Positions 24,645 to 33,125 of a stretch of DNA of 46,674 nt are shown here, piece after piece. Origin of the DNA: CAYYGL01 sp964471235. GTDB lineage: Bacteria; Calditrichota; Calditrichia; RBG-13-44-9; J075. Within the stretch, counting starts at the first letter, position 1, and every line of letters starts with the position of its first letter. Under the pieces are notes generated by a model. The model was not told the DNA's origin. It did not search any database and worked only from the letters and a program-made list of their open reading frames with translations. The position numbers and the translations under genes were made by a program. The stretch is taken from NCBI GenBank assembly GCA_964471235.1, contig CAYYGL010000009.1:1-46674 (forward strand), given 5' to 3'.

Positions 24645-26208
24645 AGCGGCTCCTCCAGAAATAATATTCCATTTGGGCTTCTTTCCGTTTGTATTCCGGC
24701 GCCAGGCGTTTTAACGCTGAGCGGGGGTTGAGGAACATTTCTGCCAGCCTTAGGGGGTTTTCTTCTTTAAGCCACTCCGTGCGAATCCATTCCAGGTAAT
24801 AACCGCGGCTTTCCAGGAAGACAGCGTATTCGCCGGACCCGGATGGGGGCAATTTGTAGGTAAGGGTGTAGCGATCGCCCGGGAGGGTCACCAGCATCTC
24901 GTTGGGCTGATGCAGTCGTTCCAGCGCCCGGGGATCCTCAACCCCGTCTTTCAGCACCTGTTGAGGGAGCAGGCGCGTTGCCGGAACGGAAGCCCCCGCC
25001 ACCACGCCCAGGGCAGCATAATCAATCCGCCAGTTCCCCTTTGCCATTCGCAGCCGGATGGAAGCGGAACCACCCGGAAGATGTTTTAGGGGGACAAAGT
25101 GAACGTCAGTGGCTAACGGACCATATTCGTAAACCTGATCGATCTTTTGCCAATTCCCTTCCCCATCCTTTAGCAGAATTTCAATGCCACCCATCAGTTG
25201 CTCCAGGGAGGTTTCCTTCCTCCCCAGTTTCCCCCGTTCAATCCGGGCAAACCAATCGCCCACTTGATTCCCCATGTAGGCATAGGTTTGATAGAGCAGA
25301 TAGGTGGAGAGAAGCGTCTGCCGGCAGGCAAGCACTAATCCACAGGGTCGGTCGGGAATGTTCTCAAACTTCAGTTCAATGATTTCTTTACTCCCCAGGT
25401 AAGAGGAATCGGCTTTGCTGAACCGTTCCCGATTATCCAAATTCAACAACAGAGGACGGATATCACCCTCATCAGCCGTTGCCGTTAGCGGAGAGAGAAG
25501 GGTATCAACTTGCCTAAAAGAGCCGTCCGGGGTGGCAAAAATATGGGCGTTCCGAGGTTTTGGAACAATTCGTAGATTGACCATCCGCACCACGTGGGTT
25601 TCCAGGGCTTCATTGCGCATCTCCACATCCACACGCTCCCCTGCCCCGGCAGTGAATCGAAGCGCATCGAGGTCTGTCGCTTCCAGGGAAGGGGCAATGC
25701 TGGAGGAAAATCCTTCTGCCCGGAGGTGTAAGGTATCGCCATCCCGCACATAAAAGGTGGGGCAGGAGCCAAAACACGCTTTGGGGTTGGCGATGCAAGC
25801 GGCGGTAAGGGCTGCCGAAACCCCGGTGATGATTGCCAGGGCGTTCAGTGCTCCGGAGGATTTAAGCGTATTTGTCTCAAAAATGGCGACCGAGTCCAGA
25901 CCAATCTGAAACTGTCCCTCCCGAAGCAGTTTTCGAGCAGGGTTAAACAGCCTGCCGGTTCCAACTACTGTTTGATGCATATTATCGGTTTGCCAATCTT
26001 TTAAAACATAAAGATTACCCGAGCGCATGTGTACTTTTAAAAACGGAGATTCACTACGAATCAGATTCAATTGCTGTTCAGAAAATTTCTGGAATGATTT
26101 ATTGGGAATGGTCTTGCGCTCCACTTTTTTAAAACCAGCACAACCGATTATGAAAAAAATCAGCGATAGCCATATTATTCTACTCAGAACGACATAGTTC
26201 TTCGTCAT
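24631..26208 (-). CDS. Large lipoprotein of unknown function with CFGSCP motif
   Basis: A 525-residue protein. ATG 26208 has AGGAG five bases upstream and gives a lipoprotein signal with lipobox FIIGC; the frame is open a further 59 codons upstream, but that part lacks a leader. The N-terminal half includes a hydrophobic glycine/alanine stretch, then ACIANPKACFGSCPTFYV followed by DG. This resembles the CFGxCP-x-Y...DG core of DUF6438-like secreted domains. The C-terminal half is beta-rich and ends with an Arg/Tyr-rich tail. The gene overlaps the next lipoprotein gene by 14 bases. I do not recognise the full-length family. Confidence 0.75.
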   Translation of the reverse strand: MTKNYVVLSRIIWLSLIFFIIGCAGFKKVERKTIPNKSFQKFSEQQLNLIRSESPFLKVHMRSGNLYVLKDWQTDNMHQTVVGTGRLFNPARKLLREGQFQIGLDSVAIFETNTLKSSGALNALAIITGVSAALTAACIANPKACFGSCPTFYVRDGDTLHLRAEGFSSSIAPSLEATDLDALRFTAGAGERVDVEMRNEALETHVVRMVNLRIVPKPRNAHIFATPDGSFRQVDTLLSPLTATADEGDIRPLLLNLDNRERFSKADSSYLGSKEIIELKFENIPDRPCGLVLACRQTLLSTYLLYQTYAYMGNQVGDWFARIERGKLGRKETSLEQLMGGIEILLKDGEGNWQKIDQVYEYGPLATDVHFVPLKHLPGGSASIRLRMAKGNWRIDYAALGVVAGASVPATRLLPQQVLKDGVEDPRALERLHQPNEMLVTLPGDRYTLTYKLPPSGSGEYAVFLESRGYYLEWIRTEWLKEENPLRLAEMFLNPRSALKRLAPEYKRKEAQMEYYFWRSRYARP

Positions 26209-26358
26209 AACCACTCCTGGAAGATTTTTTAAGTGATAATACAAAATATATGACATCACCTCGTAAAAGTCAAAAATTTCAGCTTTCCTCGTCGATTTTC
26301 CGGAAAGTAAAACTGACTCATCAAGCCGGTTCCCAAAGCGATATTTTGAAACAACCGT

Positions 26359-26386
26359 TTGACGGGCTGTATTTTTTCCGTACATT
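26359..26386 (+). promoter_or_regulatory. Candidate promoter for the fibronectin-type lipoprotein gene
   Basis: TTGACG (26359-26364) and TACATT (26381-26386) are 16 bases apart, about 70 bases before the 26457 start. A Bacteroidota-style TAnnTTTG (TATCTTTG, near 26404) also occurs, so two alternative promoters are conceivable. The support is motif resemblance only. Confidence 0.3.
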
Positions 26387-26456
26387 TTGACTTTATAAAT
26401 GCCTATCTTTGTAAATCGTCAGTCAGAATGGGAATCCCTTAACGCGGGGGGATGGT

Positions 26457-27926
26457 ATGAAAAAATTGCTGCTATTTCTGTTGATTGTCGGGCTTAGCCT
26501 TCTCTGGACCTGTGAGGAAAAAAAGCCGGTTTCCGTCACTGCCTTTTCTCCCCCTCTTCCTACTACCAAACCGGTGATTTTCCGGGAAGAATTAAAAATG
26601 AATGGGAGTTTTCTACCGGGCTACCTCAGTGGTAAAATTCGTTCCGACCAGGTATCCCTGTCCTGGCAGCAGAGCACCGATCCGGAGTTTCAAGCGTACC
26701 AGGTTTTTCGGGATGGGAATCGCTTGACGACCATTACTTCCCCCGATCATAATTTTTATACAGACAGCAATCTTCTCCAGGATCATTTCTATCAATACAA
26801 AGTGGTGGTGTTGAATAATAGCGGTCAGTTCCTCAGCGATACCATCCGCATCAAGACGCCCCGTTTTTTGCCGCCATCGGATCTCAATAGTCAGGTGCTG
26901 GCGCTGGATGCCAGTATCCTCAAGGTTTTCTGGAAAAACAACGCCGAATCGGCTACCCAATTCCGGGTTTTCCGAAAAATACCCGGTGGGTTCTCTTTTG
27001 AATTTTTAGGCAGCACTACCGACACTTTTTTGGTGGATGACAACAATATCACCCCAACGGAGGTGTATGAATACCGGGTAAGAGCCGGAAATAATTTTGA
27101 GGAGACCGACCCATCAATTCCCCTGTCGGTAACCGCCGTTTACGATATGACGCCGCCAACGCTGATCGATTTGACCCAGGAAATTAATGCAAAATTCGTA
27201 CACATAAGTTGGACGGACAACTCTACCGCTGAAGACGGCTTTCGCATCTGGAGACGCCTGAACAGCGCTTCCACTTTCACTCTCATCGGAACCGTGCCCA
27301 CCAATACCACCCAATTTACCGATTCCGATACCCTGAACCTGTTGGTTGATTCTACTTATGTCTATGCTCTGACCGCCTTCAATTCCTTTGAAGAGACACC
27401 GTTATCGAATAGCGATTCAATTAATATCCATCAACCGATTCCTTTTGTGGAATATAACCAGGGGTTTGAGACTCCCCTGGGAAACGAATGGAGCTTTTTT
27501 TCGTCGGACACGGCAGGCAGAATTGAACGGAGTTCCCAGGATGCCCACAGCGGTCAGTTTATGCTGCTTATGGATGTATCGAGCATCGTTCCCATAAACA
27601 CTAACGAAGCGGTATTAACGATCGATCTTTCCGGGGTTCCGCCAACCCGGGATGTTTTTCTCAGGTTTTATTTTAACACGTTTGCGGATGAAATCAATCC
27701 GTTTGAGGATAAGGTGGAAGTGTCCACCGACGGGCAAAGCTGGACCGATGTGTTCAGTTATTTTCCATCTGCGTTTTTATGGTCGTTTGCCGAAATCAAC
27801 TTACGGGATTTCTATGGACTGCAACCGTACAGTGCAGCTTACCGAATTAAATGGCGCCAGGTGGATAACCTGCCCTTTCCGGATGACGGCATCGGGATTG
27901 ATGACATCTCCATCAGCCTTGAATGA
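26457..27926 (+). CDS. Lipoprotein with three fibronectin type III-like domains
   Basis: A 489-residue predicted lipoprotein: the signal peptide ends in LLWTC (Cys about 19). Three fibronectin type III-like beta-sandwiches follow, at about 60-135, 140-230 and 232-325. Each has the W...Y-x-V/F-x-R pattern (LSWQQS..YQVFRDG; VFWKNN..FRVFRKI; ISWTDN..FRIWRRL). Residues about 335-489 form a further beta domain (GFETPLGNEW, SAAYRIKWRQVDN, DDGIGIDDISISLE), similar in style to MAM or jelly-roll adhesion modules. GGGGGGATGGT sits immediately before the ATG. It is probably surface-exposed, binding protein or carbohydrate. The partner may be the barrel gene 111 bases downstream. Confidence 0.8.
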   Translation: MKKLLLFLLIVGLSLLWTCEEKKPVSVTAFSPPLPTTKPVIFREELKMNGSFLPGYLSGKIRSDQVSLSWQQSTDPEFQAYQVFRDGNRLTTITSPDHNFYTDSNLLQDHFYQYKVVVLNNSGQFLSDTIRIKTPRFLPPSDLNSQVLALDASILKVFWKNNAESATQFRVFRKIPGGFSFEFLGSTTDTFLVDDNNITPTEVYEYRVRAGNNFEETDPSIPLSVTAVYDMTPPTLIDLTQEINAKFVHISWTDNSTAEDGFRIWRRLNSASTFTLIGTVPTNTTQFTDSDTLNLLVDSTYVYALTAFNSFEETPLSNSDSINIHQPIPFVEYNQGFETPLGNEWSFFSSDTAGRIERSSQDAHSGQFMLLMDVSSIVPINTNEAVLTIDLSGVPPTRDVFLRFYFNTFADEINPFEDKVEVSTDGQSWTDVFSYFPSAFLWSFAEINLRDFYGLQPYSAAYRIKWRQVDNLPFPDDGIGIDDISISLE

Positions 27927-27933
27927 TCCAAAT

Positions 27934-27955
27934 GGGTATATAGTTAAATGGTTAC
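27934..27955. mobile_element. Possible diverged MITE end
   Basis: The 22 bases beginning GGGTATATAG and ending GGTTAC match the CATATAGCTGAATAGTTAC terminus of the MITE at about 18 of 22 positions, and most differences are transitions. No partner end was found nearby. Confidence 0.25.
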
Positions 27956-28037
27956 AATTATTTAATGGCAACGGCATTCGTATGGCAGGCAGTTCCAGAA
28001 TATCATAAATACTCAGTTGAAACATTACGGAGGTAAG

Positions 28038-29873
28038 ATGAGAAACACCCAGACTTTGTTGATAATTTTTTGTTTCCTGCTCACTCACATCGCATCTTCC
28101 CAATCATTCCAGGGGCTCACCGTTGATGCCCCGGTTTCCTTCCGCAGCCAGGCACTGGGAGGAGCAGTTTTCGATAACCTGGACCTGGTGTATGACCCCA
28201 TCGAACTCCGGTTTGTAGAAGGTGTTCGTCTCTACACCAATCTCAGTAACCTTACCTCTTCTTCGGAACAAATTCTGAACGGGATATCCGACAACGAATT
28301 TTTGATGGGGATTTCATTTAAAAACGGCTTGTTTGAAAATTACTGGACCTCAATCCTGGTGCGCTTTCGCAATGCCCGCTCCTCCAATCCTTTTTCTTTC
28401 GATCCTGATTTAGACGGTTTACCCGATTTCACCAGGGAGGGGCAATTCCGGGATATTTACACCACTTTTCTGGACAACAATGGTGATGGCTTGTATGATA
28501 TCAAACGGGTAATCGACCAGCAAAAAACAAATTTTGATAAAAACAAAATGAGTATGATTATTTTTAACAACAGCTTTACAAATAAGAACTGGACATTCGG
28601 ATTACGACTGGCTTATGGCAGGCAAAGCTTCGAATCCACCGTGGCTTCCGGCTCTTACGGTTCCCACACCGGCCCCCTGATTGGAGCGCTTCCCGGGGAT
28701 CCGACGGTTTCGTTAAATTTTGATCTCTTTTCCGTGGAAGACAATTTTCGCAGTTTCACTCAACACGAACTCGGCGACTTTCTGAATAACACGGAAAATC
28801 ATTTCTTCAGCGCCCAGGCAGCCGCTATGGGGTTATACAATGTTATCGGGATAAAGCGGGTGGAGTTACGTACCGATATCGCGTTTCTCTCGAACCGGAA
28901 TAAATCTGTTGTAAAAGATACCTATACCGGTGCATTTTCCAACTTTTCCCGGGATATTCCCCAGTTCCGGGATGATTACCGGGAAGAATTTAATCGGGAA
29001 GATATCACCGAAGATAATGAAATCGGCTTTCTGGCAAGTTTTTCAGCCAAACGGGTATTTGCAAAAGGATTGGAACGAAAGGATGACGGTTTCTGGCAGG
29101 TACGGCTGGGAATCCGCCGCCTGTCATTGGATTACCGGGCAAATACCGAAAACGCCATGAATAGCAATCACAATTTTTTTGACGGCGCTGATACCCTTAA
29201 CATCGACATTAACGATGCCAATCAGGGTCTTTTTAGTAGCACCGATGAGGGCAATGGCAGCACCCTGCGGTATTTTGCTTCTGCGTTGATGAATTATCCG
29301 CTCGGCAACCAGGTGCACCTGGGAATCGGGGTTCAATTTTTGCGGGATGATTTGAACCGCACCACCCAATTTGCCCAATCCCAAAACACCCTGGAAAATT
29401 TTGAGCAAATTGACACTCTCCTCAGCAATGATTTCCAGGAAACCACCACAGTATCCAGTGATGCCGACCACCCATTCGAGAAAACCGAATATCGGGTTTC
29501 GGTTCCGGTGGGGATTGAATATAAATTCACTTCCAATCTGAAATGGAGCCTGCGTTTTGGCAGCATCTTTACCTATCGGCAGACAACCGAGAGCGATGCT
29601 TTTAAAATCACCAATGCCACGCCCTTTCAAACCGTTACCGAATTCGGCGACGGCACTTCGGATATTACGCTCTCCGATAACATATTTGAATCCACCAGTA
29701 GCCAAACCAAAACCGGTGCCAGTAAAACCACTTTTGTCTACGGATTGGGGTTCACTCCCACGGAACATTTCCAAATTGATTTGTTGGGGTTTTTGGGAAC
29801 CACGGAAGGGTTGCAAATCTGGGATGCCGATTTCCTGAAAAGCCTGCGCCTCTCCTTTACCCTTAAGTTATAA
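28038..29873 (+). CDS. Putative outer-membrane beta-barrel protein
   Basis: A 611-residue protein with a signal peptide (TLLIIFCFLLTHIASSQ). It has no further hydrophobic helices, many alternating amphipathic strands and an end (LKSLRLSFTLKL) with the alternating hydrophobic pattern of barrel C-termini. The opening VDAPVSFRSQALGGAVF resembles the start of FadL/PorV-like barrels. An acidic, calcium-site-like segment lies early in the protein (DPDLDGLPDF, DNNGDGLYD). GGAGG lies just before ATG 28038; the TTG seven codons upstream is rejected. It follows the fibronectin-type lipoprotein in the same orientation. The function is not recognised. Confidence 0.7.
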   Translation: MRNTQTLLIIFCFLLTHIASSQSFQGLTVDAPVSFRSQALGGAVFDNLDLVYDPIELRFVEGVRLYTNLSNLTSSSEQILNGISDNEFLMGISFKNGLFENYWTSILVRFRNARSSNPFSFDPDLDGLPDFTREGQFRDIYTTFLDNNGDGLYDIKRVIDQQKTNFDKNKMSMIIFNNSFTNKNWTFGLRLAYGRQSFESTVASGSYGSHTGPLIGALPGDPTVSLNFDLFSVEDNFRSFTQHELGDFLNNTENHFFSAQAAAMGLYNVIGIKRVELRTDIAFLSNRNKSVVKDTYTGAFSNFSRDIPQFRDDYREEFNREDITEDNEIGFLASFSAKRVFAKGLERKDDGFWQVRLGIRRLSLDYRANTENAMNSNHNFFDGADTLNIDINDANQGLFSSTDEGNGSTLRYFASALMNYPLGNQVHLGIGVQFLRDDLNRTTQFAQSQNTLENFEQIDTLLSNDFQETTTVSSDADHPFEKTEYRVSVPVGIEYKFTSNLKWSLRFGSIFTYRQTTESDAFKITNATPFQTVTEFGDGTSDITLSDNIFESTSSQTKTGASKTTFVYGLGFTPTEHFQIDLLGFLGTTEGLQIWDADFLKSLRLSFTLKL

Positions 29874-29900
29874 CCGGGCGAATCGAAAGTATATAGGAGC

Positions 29901-30054
29901 GTCAAAATTATGAAGTTTGATTAAATAACCGTGCCACCGACAAAATAAATTTTGTCGCTCCTACGTTTACAACGGAGCGTCAAAACTTGTTTTGACGCTC
30001 CGTTGCGAGCATTAAAAATAGCCCGATTAATTATTCAAACTCCATTATTTTGAC
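29901..30054. repeat. Long nested inverted repeat
   Basis: The 34-base arms 29901-29934 and 30021-30054 pair as inverted repeats with 28 of 34 matches and no gaps. Inside the 86-base loop are two smaller perfect hairpins: 29938-29957 (nine-base arms around AA) and 29970-30005 (16-base arms around CTTG). A transcript reading through would fold into a large branched structure 28 bases after the barrel gene's stop codon. Confidence 0.75.
29970..30005. repeat. Perfect 16-bp hairpin of the palindromic repeat family
   Basis: The arm CAACGGAGCGTCAAAA pairs perfectly with its partner across the loop CTTG. The arms contain the GGAGCGTCAAAA unit shared with the repeats at 6280-6376 and 30064-30090. 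Confidence 0.8.
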
Positions 30055-30063
30055 AACCGGCAT

Positions 30064-30090
30064 CGGAGCGTCAAAATTTATTTTGACAAT
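30064..30090. repeat. Palindromic intergenic repeat, inverted copy
   Basis: This is the reverse complement of 27 consecutive bases of the units at 6280 and 6346, with no mismatch, and it contains the same GTCAAAATAAATTTTGAC palindrome. Confidence 0.8.
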
Positions 30091-30302
30091 CTGCAACAAG
30101 TTTAAGGGCAAAATGAGTGATGCGTTGAGAAGAAGATTCGCCGTGGCTTAGGGCAGTCATTCGTAGTGGAGTAAGCAGTAAATCAGTAGAGTTCCAATTT
30201 TCAATTTTTACGTTTCACGTTTGGCTCCAACGGAGTTGGTGGCTATGTTTCACCCTTTCTGCAATTTATGGAGACAAATAAAATCGGACAAAGGAGCAAA
30301 CC

Positions 30303-31235
30303 ATGAAAATACTAATCACCGGCGGTGCCGGGTTTATCGGGTCGCATATTGCGGATCGTTACCTGGAATTAGGCAATGAAGTGGTGATTGTGGACAATCT
30401 CATCACCGGCAGCCGGGAGAATATTCCGAAAAGTGCGGTTTTCTATGAGCTGGATATCTGCAACGGGGATGGTATTCGCGAAGTGTTCGAGAAGGAGCGT
30501 CCCAACGTGGTGAGTCACCAGGCGGCACAGATGGATGTCCGGAAATCTGTTGAGGATCCCATCTATGATGCCACCGTGAATGTATTGGGGTCTATAAATT
30601 TGCTGGAGAATTGTGTGAAACACGGGGTGAGTAAATTCATTTTTGCATCCACCGGCGGGGCAATTTATGGAGAGCAGGATTACTTTCCGGCGGATGAGCA
30701 GCACCCGCTGCGCCCGCTTTCACCTTATGGGATTACCAAATTGACCACAGAGAAATACCTTTACTTCTATCAACAAACTTACGGGATGCCGTATACCGTT
30801 CTACGCTATGCCAATGTGTACGGACCCCGGCAAAATCCACATGGAGAAGCCGGTGTGGTTGCCATTTTTTCCACCCGGATGCTTACCGGTGAACAGCCGG
30901 TCATTAACGGGGATGGCAAACAGACCCGGGATTATGTGTATGTGGGAGATGTGGTAAACGCCAATGAACTGGTCTTAACCCGTGGTAACAATCAAGTGTT
31001 TAACGTGGGGACCGGCATCGAGACGGATGTAAATGTGTTGTTTCAAAAGATTGCCGGGTATATGGATCACCCGGTCAAAGAGGTTCACGGACCTGCCAAG
31101 CCCGGGGAACAACAGCGGAGTGTATTGGACTACTCCCGGATACAGCAGGAACTGGGATGGGAACCGAGTGTTAACCTTGACCAAGGTATTCAGAAAACGG
31201 TTAACTATTTCCGGGAAATGCTCAAGCACCAATAA
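30303..31235 (+). CDS. NAD-dependent sugar epimerase, UDP-glucose 4-epimerase-like
   Basis: A 310-residue extended short-chain dehydrogenase. The N-terminal GGAGFIGS (residues 6-13) binds NAD. VVIVDNLITGSREN follows the cofactor-selecting Asp. The catalytic Ser/Thr lies in FASTGGAIYG and Tyr-x3-Lys in PYGITKLTTEKY (about 142-146). RYANVYGPRQ and a C-terminal sugar-nucleotide region complete the enzyme. It resembles the shorter GalE-type epimerases and plausibly supplies UDP-galactose to the UDP-galactopyranose mutase encoded at 40639. AAGGAG lies six bases before the ATG. It is transcribed toward the glycan cluster, whose last gene ends 25 bases away. Confidence 0.88.
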   Translation: MKILITGGAGFIGSHIADRYLELGNEVVIVDNLITGSRENIPKSAVFYELDICNGDGIREVFEKERPNVVSHQAAQMDVRKSVEDPIYDATVNVLGSINLLENCVKHGVSKFIFASTGGAIYGEQDYFPADEQHPLRPLSPYGITKLTTEKYLYFYQQTYGMPYTVLRYANVYGPRQNPHGEAGVVAIFSTRMLTGEQPVINGDGKQTRDYVYVGDVVNANELVLTRGNNQVFNVGTGIETDVNVLFQKIAGYMDHPVKEVHGPAKPGEQQRSVLDYSRIQQELGWEPSVNLDQGIQKTVNYFREMLKHQ

Positions 31236-31260
31236 CGGTCGGGGGGATTGGAGTACGATA

Positions 31261-32157
31261 TTACCCGGCTTTGCGTTCCACACTTTCCAGGGGGGGAATG
31301 GCGATGGCTGGTTTCCGGGGTTGAGTACGGGAGGTTTTGGACTGCCAGTCGGTTAAAAAAGGTCCTGGCGGCGGAATTCTGATGATCCGGTGTTTTAACA
31401 GAAAATAAAACAAGCTCCGGGCATGGTGGTAAGTTAATCGCAGCATCACCCGGCGAACACTTGCTCGCTGGTGCACATGAATCATCTGGGCATTTGGTAA
31501 GTAATAGACTTTCCAGCCCGCTTTCCACATCCGGTAACACCAGTCCTGATCCTCAATATACAGAAAGTATTTTTCATCCATTAACCCCACCTCTTCAGCC
31601 GCCTGTCGACGCACAATCATTGCTGCGCCAATCAACCAATCTACCGGCTGCGGATAGCGACGATCCATCCGTTTCATCAAATACTCGATCAAACGTTCCT
31701 GACGGGGGGTATCCGCTCCCCAGTTTAATAAGCGGAGTAACAAGGTGTAGGCATTGATAAACCGTCGAGAAGAATATTGAACAGTGAGGTCCTGGTTTAG
31801 CAACTTGGGACCTGCCAAACCCACATCCGGATGGCTTTCCATGAACCCCAACAGGTTATCCAGGGCTTTGGGTAACAGTTCAATATCGGGGTTCAACAGC
31901 ACAAGATATTCTCCCCGGCTATGCCGAATGGCAAAATTATTGTTCGCCGCAAATCCACGAACCCGGTTATTCACAAACAGCCGTACCCAGGGATAATGCT
32001 GGCGCACAAATTCGACTGTACCATCGGTAGAACAATTATCAACAATAAGCATCTCAACATCATGGGAATCATCCACATATCGGGAAACACTTTCCAGGTA
32101 GCGCTTTAGCAGGGGGAGGTGGTTCATGGTTACTGTGATAATCGATACGGATGCCAT
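31261..32157 (-). CDS. Family 2 glycosyltransferase (rhamnosyltransferase-like)
   Basis: A 298-residue GT-A enzyme of the COG1216 type. The N-terminus has the nucleotide-sugar fold with IVDNCSTDGTVEFV (about 37-50), then EYLVLLNPDIELLP where the DxD-like metal motif is N-P-D. EEVGLMDEKYFLYIEDQDWCYR carries the catalytic-base region (ED-x-D-W). The C-terminus is basic and probably membrane-associated. It is the last gene of the minus-strand glycan array and starts 15 bases after the Alg13-like gene. The donor may be a deoxyhexose, but that is a guess from family habit. Confidence 0.88.
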   Translation of the reverse strand: MASVSIITVTMNHLPLLKRYLESVSRYVDDSHDVEMLIVDNCSTDGTVEFVRQHYPWVRLFVNNRVRGFAANNNFAIRHSRGEYLVLLNPDIELLPKALDNLLGFMESHPDVGLAGPKLLNQDLTVQYSSRRFINAYTLLLRLLNWGADTPRQERLIEYLMKRMDRRYPQPVDWLIGAAMIVRRQAAEEVGLMDEKYFLYIEDQDWCYRMWKAGWKVYYLPNAQMIHVHQRASVRRVMLRLTYHHARSLFYFLLKHRIIRIPPPGPFLTDWQSKTSRTQPRKPAIAIPPLESVERKAG

Positions 32158-32172
32158 TCGGTTCTCTTTCCT

Positions 32173-32664
32173 TTACACTATGTTGCCGTTCACCGGATTG
32201 GTTAAAACTTGTTCGACATACTGTGCCACCAGTTCCGGTATACGGGTATTAAAATCAAATTTTCGTTGTTTGGGACGCTTTTTTCCGATGAGATAAGGCT
32301 TTAGGTGCTCCGGTGAGGCGACGTAGTCCAGGTATCCTCGTTGAGCAAGGAAGCTCACCAATTCCTCCTGGGGGTTCACAGCTTCGTGCGGTTCTCGTGG
32401 AACAACGATTAATGATTTACCTGAGCGAAGGCATTCACCTATAATTGCCAATCCACCGTGGGAAATCACCAGTTCGGCGTTCTGGAGATATTGTTCCAAT
32501 TCTTCATGAGAGCAAAACCGAAACCAGCGATAATGAACGGGGAGATAAGTGGCGTAACCGATCTGGGCAAGGATGTCAGTCCGGTGGGTTTCAGAAAAAG
32601 CGTCCAGCGCTTTGAGAAGACTATTGAAAGGTTTATGCGTAGTGCCAACAGTAACAAAAATCAA
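32173..32664 (-). CDS. Alg13/PssE/EpsE-like glycosyltransferase catalytic subunit
   Basis: A 163-residue protein matching the C-terminal half of GT28 (MurG-like) enzymes, as in Alg13, PssE and Cps14G. It begins MIFVTVGTTHKPFNSLLKAL. It carries the UDP-sugar-binding loop ELVISHGGLAIIGECLRSGK and VVPREPHEAVNPQEELV. It needs a membrane partner, encoded immediately upstream (32661). The start codon is TTG, with GGAGG nine bases upstream. TTGA overlaps the stop of the Alg14-like gene by four bases, so the pair is translationally coupled. Confidence 0.9.
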   Translation of the reverse strand: MIFVTVGTTHKPFNSLLKALDAFSETHRTDILAQIGYATYLPVHYRWFRFCSHEELEQYLQNAELVISHGGLAIIGECLRSGKSLIVVPREPHEAVNPQEELVSFLAQRGYLDYVASPEHLKPYLIGKKRPKQRKFDFNTRIPELVAQYVEQVLTNPVNGNIV

Positions 32665-33125
32665 AATAACGGACCTCCATGTACCGCCTTGGGAAAAAAT
32701 TTACCAACTGCCTTCCATTGCACTATAAATAAATCGGCAAAATGATATAAAATTTTACCGGTTAATGTGGGAGAAGAAATGTTGGCACCGCTTTCGATAT
32801 AAATTAATTTGGCACCCAGCAACCGGGCAAAGATGGAAAAAGGCACCGCCACATCAGCCCCGGTTGTAATCACTACCCGGGGACGCAGTTTTACGACTAA
32901 CCAAATTGCCTGCACGGCGTTCGCCAGTAAGCGAAGTGGATTTCGCCGGGGATGAATCACATAATAAAAAACATCATCTCCTGTGGTATCTCGCAAATGG
33001 GGTGCTTTATAGGTGATATAGACCGGTTTCAGTCCCAAACGGGAGGTTGCCAGCCGCGCTTCCCGCAAATGACCGCCGGCAGAAGCGATGACCACAACTG
33101 AATTGTTTACCACTTTGTTTGGCAT
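32661..33125 (-). CDS. Alg14/PssD/EpsF-like membrane subunit of glycosyltransferase
   Basis: A 154-residue protein corresponding to the N-terminal half of GT28 enzymes, as in Alg14, PssD and Cps14F. VVVIASAGGHLREARLA near the N-terminus is the acceptor-side G-loop. A hydrophobic membrane-associating segment (NAVQAIWLVVKLRPRVVITTGADVAVPF) recruits the catalytic subunit. LIYIESGANISSPTLTG and FIVQWKAVGKFFPKAV match the family. It overlaps the nucleotidyltransferase gene by 19 bases at its start and the Alg13-like gene by four at its end. Together the two add a sugar, often to a lipid-linked monosaccharide. Confidence 0.9.
   Translation of the reverse strand: MPNKVVNNSVVVIASAGGHLREARLATSRLGLKPVYITYKAPHLRDTTGDDVFYYVIHPRRNPLRLLANAVQAIWLVVKLRPRVVITTGADVAVPFSIFARLLGAKLIYIESGANISSPTLTGKILYHFADLFIVQWKAVGKFFPKAVHGGPLF

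Larger units (their letters stand above)
29874..30302. other. Repeat-rich intergenic region
   Basis: These 429 bases separate the barrel gene from the epimerase gene. Bases 29896-30094 are a dense cluster of palindromic repeats, described separately. Bases 30170-30235 are AGTAAATCAGTAGAG- and ACGTTTCACGTTT-type simple repeats. The epimerase ribosome-binding site is at the end. No gene was found. Confidence 0.7.

Noticed and set aside
26209..26385. 59-codon N-terminal extension of the 24631 lipoprotein
   Set aside because: It would bury the lipoprotein signal; ATG 26208 has AGGAG at proper spacing.
29896..30094. CRISPR array
   Set aside because: The units are palindromic and in mixed orientation, spacing is irregular, and no cas gene is nearby.
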